NCBI RefSeq assembly: GCF_902788255.1
Contig: NZ_CADAJR010000031.1
Location: forward strand, 1 to 43,530
Source: an uncultured Methanobrevibacter sp.
GTDB lineage: Archaea; Methanobacteriota; Methanobacteria; Methanobacteriales; Methanobacteriaceae
DNA length: 43,530 bases
Direction: 5' to 3'
In this document: positions 31,263 to 39,106 of the stretch, one piece after another
How the letters are laid out: the number at the start of each line of letters is the position of its first letter
How positions within the stretch are numbered: position 1 is the stretch's first letter
Position numbers and translations under genes: made by a program
Notes under the pieces: generated by a model
Told to the model about the DNA's origin: nothing
What the model saw: the letters and a program-made list of their open reading frames with translations, nothing else
The model's database searches: none

Positions 31263-32186
31263 ATGAAACTGACGTTTTTGGGCAGTGGTGGAGGAAGATT
31301 TTCCGCCATTAGCCAAAGAAGAATGACTGGAGGATTCAGAATTGATAATTTGGGCGGAAAGAATTATCATATCGATCCTGGTCCAGGAGCATTAATCAGA
31401 ACATATCAGTTCGGATTCGACCCCCGTAATCTGAATGGGGTCATCGTGTCACATTCTCATACTGACCATTACAATGATGCCGAAATCCTCATCGAGGCAA
31501 TGACAAGAGGGGTAACAAAGCCATTGGGTACTGTTGTAGGTAGTGAAAGTGTACTGAAGGGTTATGATATGTGGGGTCCCTGCATCTCAGCTTATCACCA
31601 GTCAAAACCTGATACAATGGTTTTAAAGCCTGGAGAGTGGCAACAGCTGAACAATGTAAAAATCAAGGGTACTGCCACATCACACGGAGACCCGACAGGT
31701 GTTGGTTTTCAGATAGATTACAGGGGCTTTAAGTTGTCCTACACATCAGATACAGGTTATTTTGAGGGATTGGCTGATGAGCACAAGGGTGCTGATATCC
31801 TTATTGCAAGTGTTTTAAGGCCTGGAAACCGTACCATTAACGGACACATGTGTTCACGCAATTTCATCGATTTGATCAATGAAGTGAAACCTAAGGTTGC
31901 GGTAATGACACATTTGGGATTGAAGATGATTTCAAACAATCCTGTTACAGAAGCCAAAAAGATTTCAAAAAAGACAGGTGTAAAGACAATTGCCGCATAT
32001 GATGGTTTGTCATTCAATGTGAACTATAACAATCCCCGTAAATTTAGACTGATATCTCTCAAGGATGTTCAGTCTTCAATTCACAGTACTAGTCATGCAT
32101 TGTATGAAAATGAAAGAAAGAATTCCTATAATCTGGCTTTCAAGCACAAGGAATTCGATGAACTTTCCATATTGAGAAGAGAATAG
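31263..32186 (+). CDS. MBL-fold metallo-hydrolase
   Basis: 307 residues of the metallo-beta-lactamase fold: the HXHXDH zinc motif appears as SHSHTDHYND near residue 63, followed by TSHGDPTGVGFQI, SYTSDTGY with the metal-bridging Asp, and VAVMTHLGLKM with the last His. It resembles RNase Z/phosphodiesterase-like single-domain members (COG1234-type) but without proof of RNA substrates. It sits 12 bases after the DUF2121 gene with GGGGTTTAA as ribosome site. The end abuts aroC on the other strand. Confidence 0.87.
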   Translation: MKLTFLGSGGGRFSAISQRRMTGGFRIDNLGGKNYHIDPGPGALIRTYQFGFDPRNLNGVIVSHSHTDHYNDAEILIEAMTRGVTKPLGTVVGSESVLKGYDMWGPCISAYHQSKPDTMVLKPGEWQQLNNVKIKGTATSHGDPTGVGFQIDYRGFKLSYTSDTGYFEGLADEHKGADILIASVLRPGNRTINGHMCSRNFIDLINEVKPKVAVMTHLGLKMISNNPVTEAKKISKKTGVKTIAAYDGLSFNVNYNNPRKFRLISLKDVQSSIHSTSHALYENERKNSYNLAFKHKEFDELSILRRE

Positions 32187-33281
32187 TTATTTTTCAAGAT
32201 TGTTTGGATGTATGAATCCTGAGCGAATCATATGGTCTGCAAGAACAATTGCAGTGCTTGATTCTGCCACTACTGTCACTCTAGGACAGATGCAAGGGTC
32301 ATGACGTCCTTTAATTTCTATTTTTTTATTTTCCATTGCTTTTATATCAACACTGTCTTGACATTTGGAAATGGATGGGGTAGGTTTGACTGCTATTCTT
32401 GAAACGATTGGCATTCCGTTGCTCATGCCTCCAATGATTCCGCCTGAATTGTTGCTTTTTGTTGTTACCTTGCCGTCTTCGATTTGGTAGCCGTCGTTGA
32501 TCTCGCTTCCTGTGTGTTTTGCCACATCAAATCCAAGTCCGATTTCAACGCCCTTTACCGCACCGATGTTCATTAATATTCTTGCAAGGTCTCCGTCAAG
32601 CCTTTCAAATACCGGTTCTCCAAGACCTGCCGGAACATTGGCTGCAATGGTTTCAACAATTCCTCCAATGGAATCTCCTTCCTGTTTTTTGGCCAAAATC
32701 AAATCTTCCATTTCTTTGGCAGCCTTTAAATCTCCACAGCGGACAGGATTTTTCTCAATGTTTTCTTTGATGGTATTCAAATCCAATTTTTCGGCCTTGA
32801 TATCTCCGATTTGTGTAACGTGTGATATGATTTCAATGTTTTGGGTTTTGAGTAACTTTTTGGCTATTGCGCCTCCGATTACATGGCCTATGGTGACTCT
32901 TCCGCTTCCTCTTCCACCACCGTTGTAGTCATAGTTTCCGTATTTCATCATCCAGCCAAAATCTCCATGGGATGGGCGTGGAGTGTTTTTAAACATGGAA
33001 TAGTCTTTGGAATGCTGATTTTTATTGAAGATTACTCCGGTAATTGGTGTTCCGTCGGTTTTTCCTTCAAAGATTCCGGATAAAATCTGGACTTCATCAG
33101 CTTCCTTTCTTGGAGTGGTAACACTGCTGGTTCCTGGTTTTCTTTTATCAAGTTCCTTTTGTATATCTTCTGCTGTTAATTCTAAGTTTGCTGGGCATCC
33201 ATCAACTACCGCTCCCACAGCCGCACCGTGGCTTGCTCCAAAACTTGTTATTTTAAATTTTTCTCCAATTGAATTTGACAT
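32187..33281 (-). CDS. aroC: Chorismate synthase
   Basis: 364 residues, standard length. Signatures: [18 protein letters not shown] at the N-terminus, [49 protein letters not shown] and the C-terminal [15 protein letters not shown]. It is FMN-dependent and converts 5-enolpyruvylshikimate-3-phosphate to chorismate, the last common step to aromatic amino acids. Ribosome site GAGAGG lies upstream. It is divergent from hemB with 109 bases between the starts. Nothing unusual was seen. Confidence 0.97.
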   Translation of the reverse strand: MSNSIGEKFKITSFGASHGAAVGAVVDGCPANLELTAEDIQKELDKRKPGTSSVTTPRKEADEVQILSGIFEGKTDGTPITGVIFNKNQHSKDYSMFKNTPRPSHGDFGWMMKYGNYDYNGGGRGSGRVTIGHVIGGAIAKKLLKTQNIEIISHVTQIGDIKAEKLDLNTIKENIEKNPVRCGDLKAAKEMEDLILAKKQEGDSIGGIVETIAANVPAGLGEPVFERLDGDLARILMNIGAVKGVEIGLGFDVAKHTGSEINDGYQIEDGKVTTKSNNSGGIIGGMSNGMPIVSRIAVKPTPSISKCQDSVDIKAMENKKIEIKGRHDPCICPRVTVVAESSTAIVLADHMIRSGFIHPNNLEK

Positions 33282-33390
33282 GTGTTGGCCTCTCTAAGCA
33301 ATTGTTTTAATTTTTGTTTTTTAAGTTATATTAATGTGAAGTAAAAATTTTAAATATTTTCAAAATAATACTATACATTAAGTGATTATT

Positions 33391-34395
33391 ATGCAATTTC
33401 CAACTACAAGAATGAGAAGACTTAGAAAAAACGCTAAAATTAGAAATATCGTTCGTGAAACTAAACTTGAAAAGGATGATTTGATTTACCCTATTTATTT
33501 CAAGGAAGAACTCGAAGGAGACCAAAAGGAAGAAATTTCATCTCTTCCTGGAGAGTACAGGTACTCTCTTGACAGTGGTGTCGAGTTTGCAAAGCAGCTT
33601 GAAGAAAAAGGTTTGAAATCAATTATTGTATTTGGAATTCCAAAAGAGGAAGATAAAGATGAGATTGCAACTCCTGACTATTCAGCAACAGGAATCGTTC
33701 AAAAGGCTGTCAGAAGGCTTAAAAAGGAAACAAACCTTGTAGTGATAACTGATGTCTGTCTGTGCCAATACACTTCACACGGACACTGCGGCATGATAGT
33801 TGAAAACGATGACACTGACGATGGAATTGAAATCTTAAACGACGAATCCCTTCCATACATTGCAAAGGTTGCACTGTCCCATGCGGAGGCAGGTGCCGAT
33901 ATTGTTGCACCTTCAGACATGATGGACGGAAGAGTTGGAGCAATAAGGCAGTGCCTGGATGAAAACGGATACACAAACGTCATGATAATGTCATACTCCG
34001 CCAAATACGCATCTGCTTTCTACGAGCCATTCAGGGTTGCAGCATGTTCTTCACCTCATGCGGGAGACAGGAAATCCTATCAGATGGATCCTGCCAATGC
34101 GGTTGAGGCAATCCGTGAATGTGAACTTGATGTCATTGAAGGATGTGACTTTTTAATGGTCAAACCGGCCTTGCCTTACCTTGATGTTGTCCGTATGGTT
34201 CGTGACGAGTTCATGTTGCCTTTGGTTGCATATAATGTAAGTGGTGAATATGCAATGCTTATGGCGGCCATTGAAAAAGGATTTTTGACTGAAAGGGCAA
34301 TAACTGAATCATTGCTTTCAATAAAAAGAGCTGGAGCGGACTTAATAATCACTAACTTTGCACCATATCTGCTTTTAAATGATGTGATAGAATGA
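33391..34395 (+). CDS. hemB: Delta-aminolevulinic acid dehydratase (porphobilinogen synthase)
   Basis: 334 residues from the ATG at 33391 (GTGAT ribosome site; a GTG at 33382 is less likely). Zinc-type signature [13 protein letters not shown], the first catalytic Lys in [16 protein letters not shown] and the Schiff-base Lys in [15 protein letters not shown]. It condenses two aminolevulinates to porphobilinogen for siroheme, F430 and cobamide synthesis. The stop overlaps the start of the CitG-like gene (ATGA), so translation is coupled. Confidence 0.97.
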   Translation: MQFPTTRMRRLRKNAKIRNIVRETKLEKDDLIYPIYFKEELEGDQKEEISSLPGEYRYSLDSGVEFAKQLEEKGLKSIIVFGIPKEEDKDEIATPDYSATGIVQKAVRRLKKETNLVVITDVCLCQYTSHGHCGMIVENDDTDDGIEILNDESLPYIAKVALSHAEAGADIVAPSDMMDGRVGAIRQCLDENGYTNVMIMSYSAKYASAFYEPFRVAACSSPHAGDRKSYQMDPANAVEAIRECELDVIEGCDFLMVKPALPYLDVVRMVRDEFMLPLVAYNVSGEYAMLMAAIEKGFLTERAITESLLSIKRAGADLIITNFAPYLLLNDVIE

Positions 34396-35270
34396 ATCCA
34401 AACGAAATTGCAAAAATAGCACAAATAGCATCAGGATTGGAAGTGAGCGGTTATCCGAAACCTGGAAATGTTCATCGTACCCGTGACTATGATGATATGG
34501 AGTTTGAAGACTTCATCATCAGCGGTATTGTAATTGGTGATACCATCCGTGAGGCTTGCAGTGATGTTGACATAGAAAACCCTGAGCTTGGTAAATATAT
34601 CCTTCAGGGTGTTGCAGAAACCGACAGGTGGATTAAAAACAACACCAACCTTGGTATTGTCATGATGACAACTCCTATTGCAGTTGCAGCGGCAATAAGT
34701 GACAGTTTTGATGACATACGTGAAAACGTTAAACTTCTAATGGCTAACACCTCAGTTGATGACGCATGCGATTTGTACGATGCAATCAACATTGCCGATG
34801 CAGGTGGAATGGGTGACCAGGACGAGTATGACGTTGCAAGCGACAATGCAAAACAGGAACTCCGGGAAAACAATCAGACAATGTATGATGTTTTGAAAAT
34901 ATCAGCCCCTTGGGATATGCTTGCACGTGAAATGACCTCTGACATGCCAGCCGTTTTTGAAATTGGCTATCCGACCTATCATGAATTGAGAGAGCAAAAG
35001 ACCAAAAACGAGGCCTGCCTTTTAACATTCCTCACCATTTTGTCCCATGTGCCGGACACCCTTATTTCACGTAAATACGGCGATGATGAGGCACTTAAAA
35101 TCTCAATGATGACAAGGGATCTTCTTAAGATGAAGGATGCTGATGACTTTATTGAGAGGGTTGGGGAATTTGATGAGTATCTTTTCAAAAACAAATACAA
35201 TCCTGGAACCACTGCGGATTTGACTGCTGCATCAATTTTTGTCAGCTATCTGAAATCTAATTTTGATTAG
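34392..35270 (+). CDS. CitG-like triphosphoribosyl-dephospho-CoA synthase family protein
   Basis: 292 residues of the CitG/MdcB family (COG1767 type): [21 protein letters not shown] near the N-terminus and [22 protein letters not shown] as the second block. CitG makes the prosthetic-group precursor of citrate lyase in bacteria. Methanogens lack that enzyme, so the archaeal members probably have another nucleotide-transfer role. It overlaps hemB by 4 bases, suggesting a link to tetrapyrrole or cofactor synthesis, but that is inference. Confidence 0.8.
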   Translation: MNPNEIAKIAQIASGLEVSGYPKPGNVHRTRDYDDMEFEDFIISGIVIGDTIREACSDVDIENPELGKYILQGVAETDRWIKNNTNLGIVMMTTPIAVAAAISDSFDDIRENVKLLMANTSVDDACDLYDAINIADAGGMGDQDEYDVASDNAKQELRENNQTMYDVLKISAPWDMLAREMTSDMPAVFEIGYPTYHELREQKTKNEACLLTFLTILSHVPDTLISRKYGDDEALKISMMTRDLLKMKDADDFIERVGEFDEYLFKNKYNPGTTADLTAASIFVSYLKSNFD

Positions 35271-35296
35271 ATTTCATTTTTTTTAATTTTTTTTTT

Positions 35297-35314
35297 AACT
35301 AACATCCGTTAGTT
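35297..35314. promoter_or_regulatory. TetR operator 1, upstream of the TATA box
   Basis: AACTAACATCCGTTAGTT has perfect 7-base arms around 4 bases. It directly precedes and touches the TATA-like TTTTATATAA (about 35312-35321) of the tetR gene. Confidence 0.75.
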
Positions 35315-35339
35315 TTATATAACTTTCAATTCAAAATAT

Positions 35340-35357
35340 AACTAACAACTGTTAGTT
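35340..35357. promoter_or_regulatory. TetR operator 2, over the transcription start
   Basis: AACTAACAACTGTTAGTT repeats the same arms as operator 1, 43 bases downstream, ending 7 bases before the ATG. With operator 1 it brackets the core promoter, as expected for autorepression. Confidence 0.75.
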
Positions 35358-35364
35358 TGATATT

Positions 35365-35973
35365 ATGAACAACAAGGAAAAAATTTTCAATGTTTCAATT
35401 GATTTATTCTCACAGTTTGGTTATGATGGTGTATCCATAAGACAAATTGCTCGTGAAGTTGGAATCAAGGAAAGCTCAATATACAATCATTATAAGAGTA
35501 AGGAATCGATTTTAGATTCCATTCTTGAGTTTTACATTGCTCAAATGTTGTCTCAAGATATTCCCATTGAGGATACAAGTGCAAATCTGGATGTAGGTTT
35601 TGATTTTTTCTATCAGTCAGGCCTTGATGCTTTTGCAACACATCTCAAAGACGATAAGATGTCAAAGATAACAAGGATAATCCTGATTGAGTCCTATCAC
35701 AACGAAAAGATCAATGCATTTCTCAAAAAGAGAATAATAGATGATGCAGTTGAGGGATGGGTCAAGCTATTTGACCTTATGAAGTTCAAGGAACTGATTC
35801 GTGAGGATGCTGACTCAAGGCAGCTTGCCGAGTCATTCTACAAGTACGGCATGTTCCTTTTGTATGAGCACTATATTGTCAATTATCCTGAGGATGACAA
35901 TGAATTTGTAGAGAGACTGTGTGAAAAGTCAAAAAATCATATAGAATTGATATATAATTCCGTTAGGGGGTAA
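35365..35973 (+). CDS. TetR/AcrR-family transcriptional regulator
   Basis: 202 residues. The N-terminal helix-turn-helix reads NKEKIFNVSIDLFSQFGYDGVSIRQIAREVGIKESSIYNHYKSKESIL (about 3-50), the classic TetR signature. The C-terminal ligand domain is unspecific. Two perfect palindromes bracket its own TATA box, so self-repression is strongly suggested. GNAT, flavoprotein and cysteine-rich genes follow with gaps of 4 bases or overlaps, so they are probably released together when the ligand binds. No conventional ribosome site precedes the ATG. Confidence 0.92.
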   Translation: MNNKEKIFNVSIDLFSQFGYDGVSIRQIAREVGIKESSIYNHYKSKESILDSILEFYIAQMLSQDIPIEDTSANLDVGFDFFYQSGLDAFATHLKDDKMSKITRIILIESYHNEKINAFLKKRIIDDAVEGWVKLFDLMKFKELIREDADSRQLAESFYKYGMFLLYEHYIVNYPEDDNEFVERLCEKSKNHIELIYNSVRG

Positions 35974-35977
35974 AATC

Positions 35978-36592
35978 ATGGAAATCAGACTTGAAAATGA
36001 AAATGACTATCGGGAAGTTGAGGAACTTGTAAGGGACTCCTTTTGGAATGTGTATCGGCCTGGCGCTTTTGAGCATTACATTGTTCATCACCTGCGGGAT
36101 GATGATAGTTTCATCAGGAGCTTGGCATACGTGGTTGAAACTGACAATAAAATCATTGGCCACATCAATTATTCGACAGGATTCATCGATTACGGGGGAG
36201 ATAAAATCGATGCTGTGGTATTGGGTCCGGTTTCAGTTGATAAAAAACATCAAAATAATGGTGTTGGATCAAAACTGATCAGTTTCACATTAAGTCTTGC
36301 TGAAAGTAGAAAAATTCCTTTTGTTCTTGTGATAGGTGATGAAAATTATTATCACAGGTTCGGTTTTGAATCAGCGTCAAACTATGGCATATTCCTGGAA
36401 GGAACAGACACAAGTGATGAATGTCCTTTTTTCATGATTAATGTATTTGATGAAAGCGTCTTGAGGAATGATTTGGGAATTTTCCACAATCCTCAGGTGT
36501 TTGATGTGGATGAAAAGGAAGTGGATGAATTTGACAGGCAGTTTGAATTTAAGGAAAAGCTGGTCTTAGACACTCAGCTTAAGGAGTTATGA
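35978..36592 (+). CDS. GNAT-family N-acetyltransferase
   Basis: 204 residues. The acetyl-CoA-binding motif A is VLGPVSVDKKHQNNGVGSKLI (about 75-95), with Q/R-X-X-G-X-G as QNNGVG. The N-terminal half ENDYREVEELVRDSFWNVYRPG and the FVLVIGDENYYHRFGFESA block match the YhbS-like subgroup. The acceptor is unknown. Ribosome site GGGGG. It starts 4 bases after tetR and ends overlapping the approach to the next gene, so it belongs to the TetR operon. Confidence 0.87.
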   Translation: MEIRLENENDYREVEELVRDSFWNVYRPGAFEHYIVHHLRDDDSFIRSLAYVVETDNKIIGHINYSTGFIDYGGDKIDAVVLGPVSVDKKHQNNGVGSKLISFTLSLAESRKIPFVLVIGDENYYHRFGFESASNYGIFLEGTDTSDECPFFMINVFDESVLRNDLGIFHNPQVFDVDEKEVDEFDRQFEFKEKLVLDTQLKEL

Positions 36593-36594
36593 TT

Positions 36595-37326
36595 ATGAAA
36601 TATGTTATTATAAACGGTTCACCAAGGCGTAAGAACACCTGGAAAATGGTCGAGCAGGCCAAAAAGAATTTGAATGGGGAGTTTGAGGAAATCCATTTGA
36701 TGAAGGAAAAGATTCCATTGTGCAACGGATGTTTTAAATGCATCGTTGAAGGTGAGGAGAGATGCCCTCACAGGGACATCATTCAGCCGATTGTTGATAA
36801 GATGAAGGATGCCGACGGAATCATCATTGCATGTCCCGTTTATGCAATGAACGTCACCGCCCTTTTGAAGAATTTCCTGGACCACACTGCCTATTTCTAT
36901 CACAGGCCGGAGTTTTTCACTAAAAAGGCATTGGTTGTTGTCTCAACTGCCGGTGCGGGCCAGAAGGATGTTGCCAAATACATTGACGAAACCTTGAGGC
37001 ACTGGGGAGTCAACAAGGTCTACAAGATTACCTATGCCTGCGGAGGAAAGGATTCGCTTGATGTTAAAAACATTAATGAGGTCTCCCAAAAGTTCGCCCG
37101 TGATGTCGAGTCAGGAAAACTTCACAATCCGAAATTTGGAGATATCGTGTTTTTCAATGTATGGAAGGCAATGGCATTTTCCAAAGATCCAATTAAAGCG
37201 GATAGGGAATTCTGGTTCAATAATGATTTGGCTAGCCATGACTTTGCTCCTGAAGTCAAATTGAACATTGCTAAAAGGCTATTTTCAAAAGTGATGTTTT
37301 TCATCTTGAAAAGGGTGATGAAATAA
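36595..37326 (+). CDS. Iron-sulfur flavoprotein-like NAD(P)H/FMN oxidoreductase
   Basis: 243 residues from the ATG at 36595 (AAGGAG 8-10 bases before it). Flavodoxin-like fold with the FMN phosphate loop NGSPRRKNTW and CPVYAMNVTALLKNFLDH. The set C43-X2-C46-X2-C49-X7-C57 matches the compact cysteine motif of archaeal iron-sulfur flavoproteins (Isf), which carry FMN plus [4Fe-4S] and can reduce oxygen or peroxide. A role in oxygen or redox stress is therefore plausible. The C-terminal 70 residues (KAMAFSKDPIKADREFWFNNDL) are an extra helical part. It is fourth in distance from the TetR operators but third in the operon. Confidence 0.87.
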   Translation: MKYVIINGSPRRKNTWKMVEQAKKNLNGEFEEIHLMKEKIPLCNGCFKCIVEGEERCPHRDIIQPIVDKMKDADGIIIACPVYAMNVTALLKNFLDHTAYFYHRPEFFTKKALVVVSTAGAGQKDVAKYIDETLRHWGVNKVYKITYACGGKDSLDVKNINEVSQKFARDVESGKLHNPKFGDIVFFNVWKAMAFSKDPIKADREFWFNNDLASHDFAPEVKLNIAKRLFSKVMFFILKRVMK

Positions 37327-37340
37327 TTAAGATTATTATC

Positions 37341-37919
37341 ATGGGGGATAAAATAGATACTATGACAAATACTTTTCAAAGAGTGGATGACTTATTTTCC
37401 CTTTGCGGTTTGAATTGCAGTTTATGTCCTTTAATCATACGGAAAAACTGTCCGGGCTGCCGTGCAGGAAGTCCATGTGCGGTAGTTTGTGAATTTGCAC
37501 CGTGCAGTGTGGAACATGGTGATTTGACATACTGCTTTGAGTGTGAAGAGTATCCCTGCCCAAAATATGACGGTGTTGACGAGCATGACTCACTGATGTC
37601 TCACAGAAACCAAAAGACAGACATGATTAAGGCCAAAACAATGGGCATTGAAAAATACCATGAGGAGCAATTGGCCAAAAAGGAAATCCTGGACACTCTT
37701 TTGAGAGATTATGACAATGGCAGAAGGGATGTGTTTTTCTGTCTGGCAGTCAACCTCCTGGATATTGGTGATTTAAAGGTTATTCTTGAAAAGGCTGATG
37801 AATCAACACGTAAAATGGGATTGAATGATAAGTCAGATTATATGAAAGGATTATTGCTTGAATGTGGAGATAAAAAAGGAATTGAACTTAAATTGAGAAG
37901 GGATGGTTATTATGGCTGA
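37341..37919 (+). CDS. DUF3795 cysteine-rich protein
   Basis: 192 residues if started at 37341; the ATG at 37362 (MTNTFQRVDDLFSLCGLNC) has GGGGGAT 14 bases upstream and is equally plausible. The N-terminal half is packed with cysteines: CGLNCSLCPL, NCPGCRAGSPC, VCEFAPC, and CFECEEYPCPKY, which is the DUF3795 pattern. Metal or Fe-S binding is likely. The rest is helical (MIKAKTMGIEKYHEEQLAKK). The function is unknown. It is followed with an 8-base overlap by the DGC gene and preceded by the flavoprotein gene by about 14 bases. Confidence 0.78.
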   Translation: MGDKIDTMTNTFQRVDDLFSLCGLNCSLCPLIIRKNCPGCRAGSPCAVVCEFAPCSVEHGDLTYCFECEEYPCPKYDGVDEHDSLMSHRNQKTDMIKAKTMGIEKYHEEQLAKKEILDTLLRDYDNGRRDVFFCLAVNLLDIGDLKVILEKADESTRKMGLNDKSDYMKGLLLECGDKKGIELKLRRDGYYG

Positions 37920-38304
37920 AAAGATTGCGCTGGCGCCCTGCAATGGGATGAGTGCCAACGGACTGGTATCACGTGTGGCTGTCGGAGACTGCAGAAAGGC
38001 AAATGGGAATGCAATATCAATATGTATGGGTTCAACATCGGCAGATGTTGAAGGCAAAAACAATGAGATGCTTAAAAAATATCCTATAGTTGCCGTCAAC
38101 GGTTGTCCGAACGGATGTGTCAACAAGATTTTGGAAAACAAGGGGATTGATGTGGCTGGTACTGTTGCAGTAAATGAGATTTTGGACGGCTATGAAGTAT
38201 CTGCAAAAGACCCATTCAGATTGGATGATGAGGCAGAGGAATGCGTTAAAATAATTGCCGAAAAATTAAATAAAACAGTCGACGATTTGATTCTAAAAAG
38301 TTAA
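37912..38304 (+). CDS. DGC-family putative zinc-binding protein
   Basis: 130 residues from the ATG at 37912, overlapping the previous gene by 8 bases. Cysteines at 10 (APCNGMS), 27 (VGDCRKAN), 38 (ISICMGS), 65 and 69 (NGCPNGC) fit the DGC/putative zinc-binding family. No enzyme function is known to me. It ends the TetR operon and its small size suggests a metal-carrying partner of the flavoprotein or DUF3795 protein, which is inference. Confidence 0.75.
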   Translation: MAEKIALAPCNGMSANGLVSRVAVGDCRKANGNAISICMGSTSADVEGKNNEMLKKYPIVAVNGCPNGCVNKILENKGIDVAGTVAVNEILDGYEVSAKDPFRLDDEAEECVKIIAEKLNKTVDDLILKS

Positions 38305-38330
38305 TAGTGATGAACAATTAATATTACATT

Positions 38331-38420
38331 ATGAATGTTGTAGTTTTAAATGCAAGTCCCAGAAAAAGGGGAAACACTGCACAGTTATCTAAAGTATGCA
38401 AGAATACCTCGACTTCTTAA
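38331..38420 (+). pseudogene. 5' remnant of a flavodoxin-like reductase gene
   Basis: An ATG opens MNVVVLNASPRKRGNTAQLSK, the FMN-loop start of an NADPH-dependent FMN reductase or iron-sulfur flavoprotein. After about 23 codons the reading frame enters the left hairpin of the IS605-type element and stops at 38420. The rest of the gene is absent. Confidence 0.7.
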
Positions 38421-38693
38421 GTCGAGGATGAATTGCACAAGGAGATGGCAAGAAATATTACTTTTCAAATGCTCTCTCATTTGATTTAAATATTACTAAT
38501 AATTAAAATAATAGATAACAATCAACTTAATTCATTAAATTTTCAACGATAACCAAGTTGAAATAAAAAAATGATTTAAAAATGGATTGTTGAACCTTAG
38601 GGACTAGGGGGATAGCACGATAATCCTATACTCATTCGAGTATACAGCCCGTGAAGTAAGAATCCTCAACTTCCATAAGTTGAGGTAGTTCAA
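38400..38693 (+). mobile_element. Small IS200/IS605-type element without transposase, carrying an omega-RNA-like 3' end
   Basis: The left hairpin has a perfect 9-bp stem CCTCGACTT/AAGTCGAGG (38407-38427). The right hairpin has a perfect 9-bp stem CCTCAACTT/AAGTTGAGG (38664-38685) preceded by GAAT and followed by TAG then TTCAA (38689-38693). Between them no TnpA or TnpB frame exists: the left part is AT-rich, and 38596-38660 is a GC-richer structured region (TAGGGACTAGGGGG, and CTCATTCGAG). The right-end plan is the same as at 1-159 and as at ISDra2-like omega-RNA ends. The exact left boundary is uncertain. Confidence 0.62.
38580..38693 (+). ncRNA. Omega-RNA-like structured right end (possible orphan guide RNA)
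   Basis: The structured segment ends in GAATC, a 9-bp hairpin and TTCAA. If transcribed through, the flank TTAATTCTCCGGCTGTTG (nitroreductase-derived) would be the guide part. No TnpB is next to it, so action would need a TnpB made elsewhere. The 5' end is a guess. Confidence 0.42.
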
Positions 38694-38986
38694 TTAATTC
38701 TCCGGCTGTTGTGTATTTGACTCTTCCAAAAGACCATACCAAATGGTCAATCTATGACTTAGGCGGATTTGGAATGAGTCTGATGCTTGCAGCAACCGAT
38801 TTGGGAGTGGATTCAATCCCTGCATATGAACTTGTCAAATATCCATATATCCTAAGGGATAATCTTCCAATACCAGAAGATGAAGACATCATCATGGGTA
38901 TCGCACTTGGATACGAATCCGAAGAACATATCAATACCTATGAATCTCCTAGATTGGATTTGGATGAAATCTTAAAAATCAACTAA
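38694..38986 (+). pseudogene. 3' remnant of a nitroreductase gene
   Basis: Open from the element boundary: NSPAVVYLTLPKDHTKWSIY, then DLGGFGMSLMLAATDLGVDSIPAYELVKYP and IPEDEDIIMGIALGYESEE. This is the C-terminal half of an FMN nitroreductase, including its usual (I/M)GIALGYE end. The N-terminal FMN-binding half is gone, replaced by the IS605-type element. A GTG at 38711 has no ribosome site. The upstream remnant at 38331 is from another family, so the two halves cannot be one interrupted gene. Confidence 0.8.
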
Positions 38987-39106
38987 TTTTTCATCTATTT
39001 TTTTATTTTATTTCTTTTTAACTTTTTTTTTAAAACTATCACTATATTTATAAATCAATTTAAACATATATTATTATATTATTAATTTATGAATTATGGT
39101 GTTTAA
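38987..39106 (+). promoter_or_regulatory. Spacer with T-tracts and pheS promoter
   Basis: Long T runs at 38998-39031 probably end transcription from upstream. A TATA-like TATATTTATAAATC near 39043-39056 would drive pheS; GGTG lies 8 bases before the ATG. Confidence 0.4.

Noticed and set aside
38711-38986. Short intact nitroreductase-like gene starting at GTG 38711
   Set aside because: The coding sense continues upstream to the element boundary, there is no ribosome site, and the FMN-binding half is absent. It is a truncated remnant.
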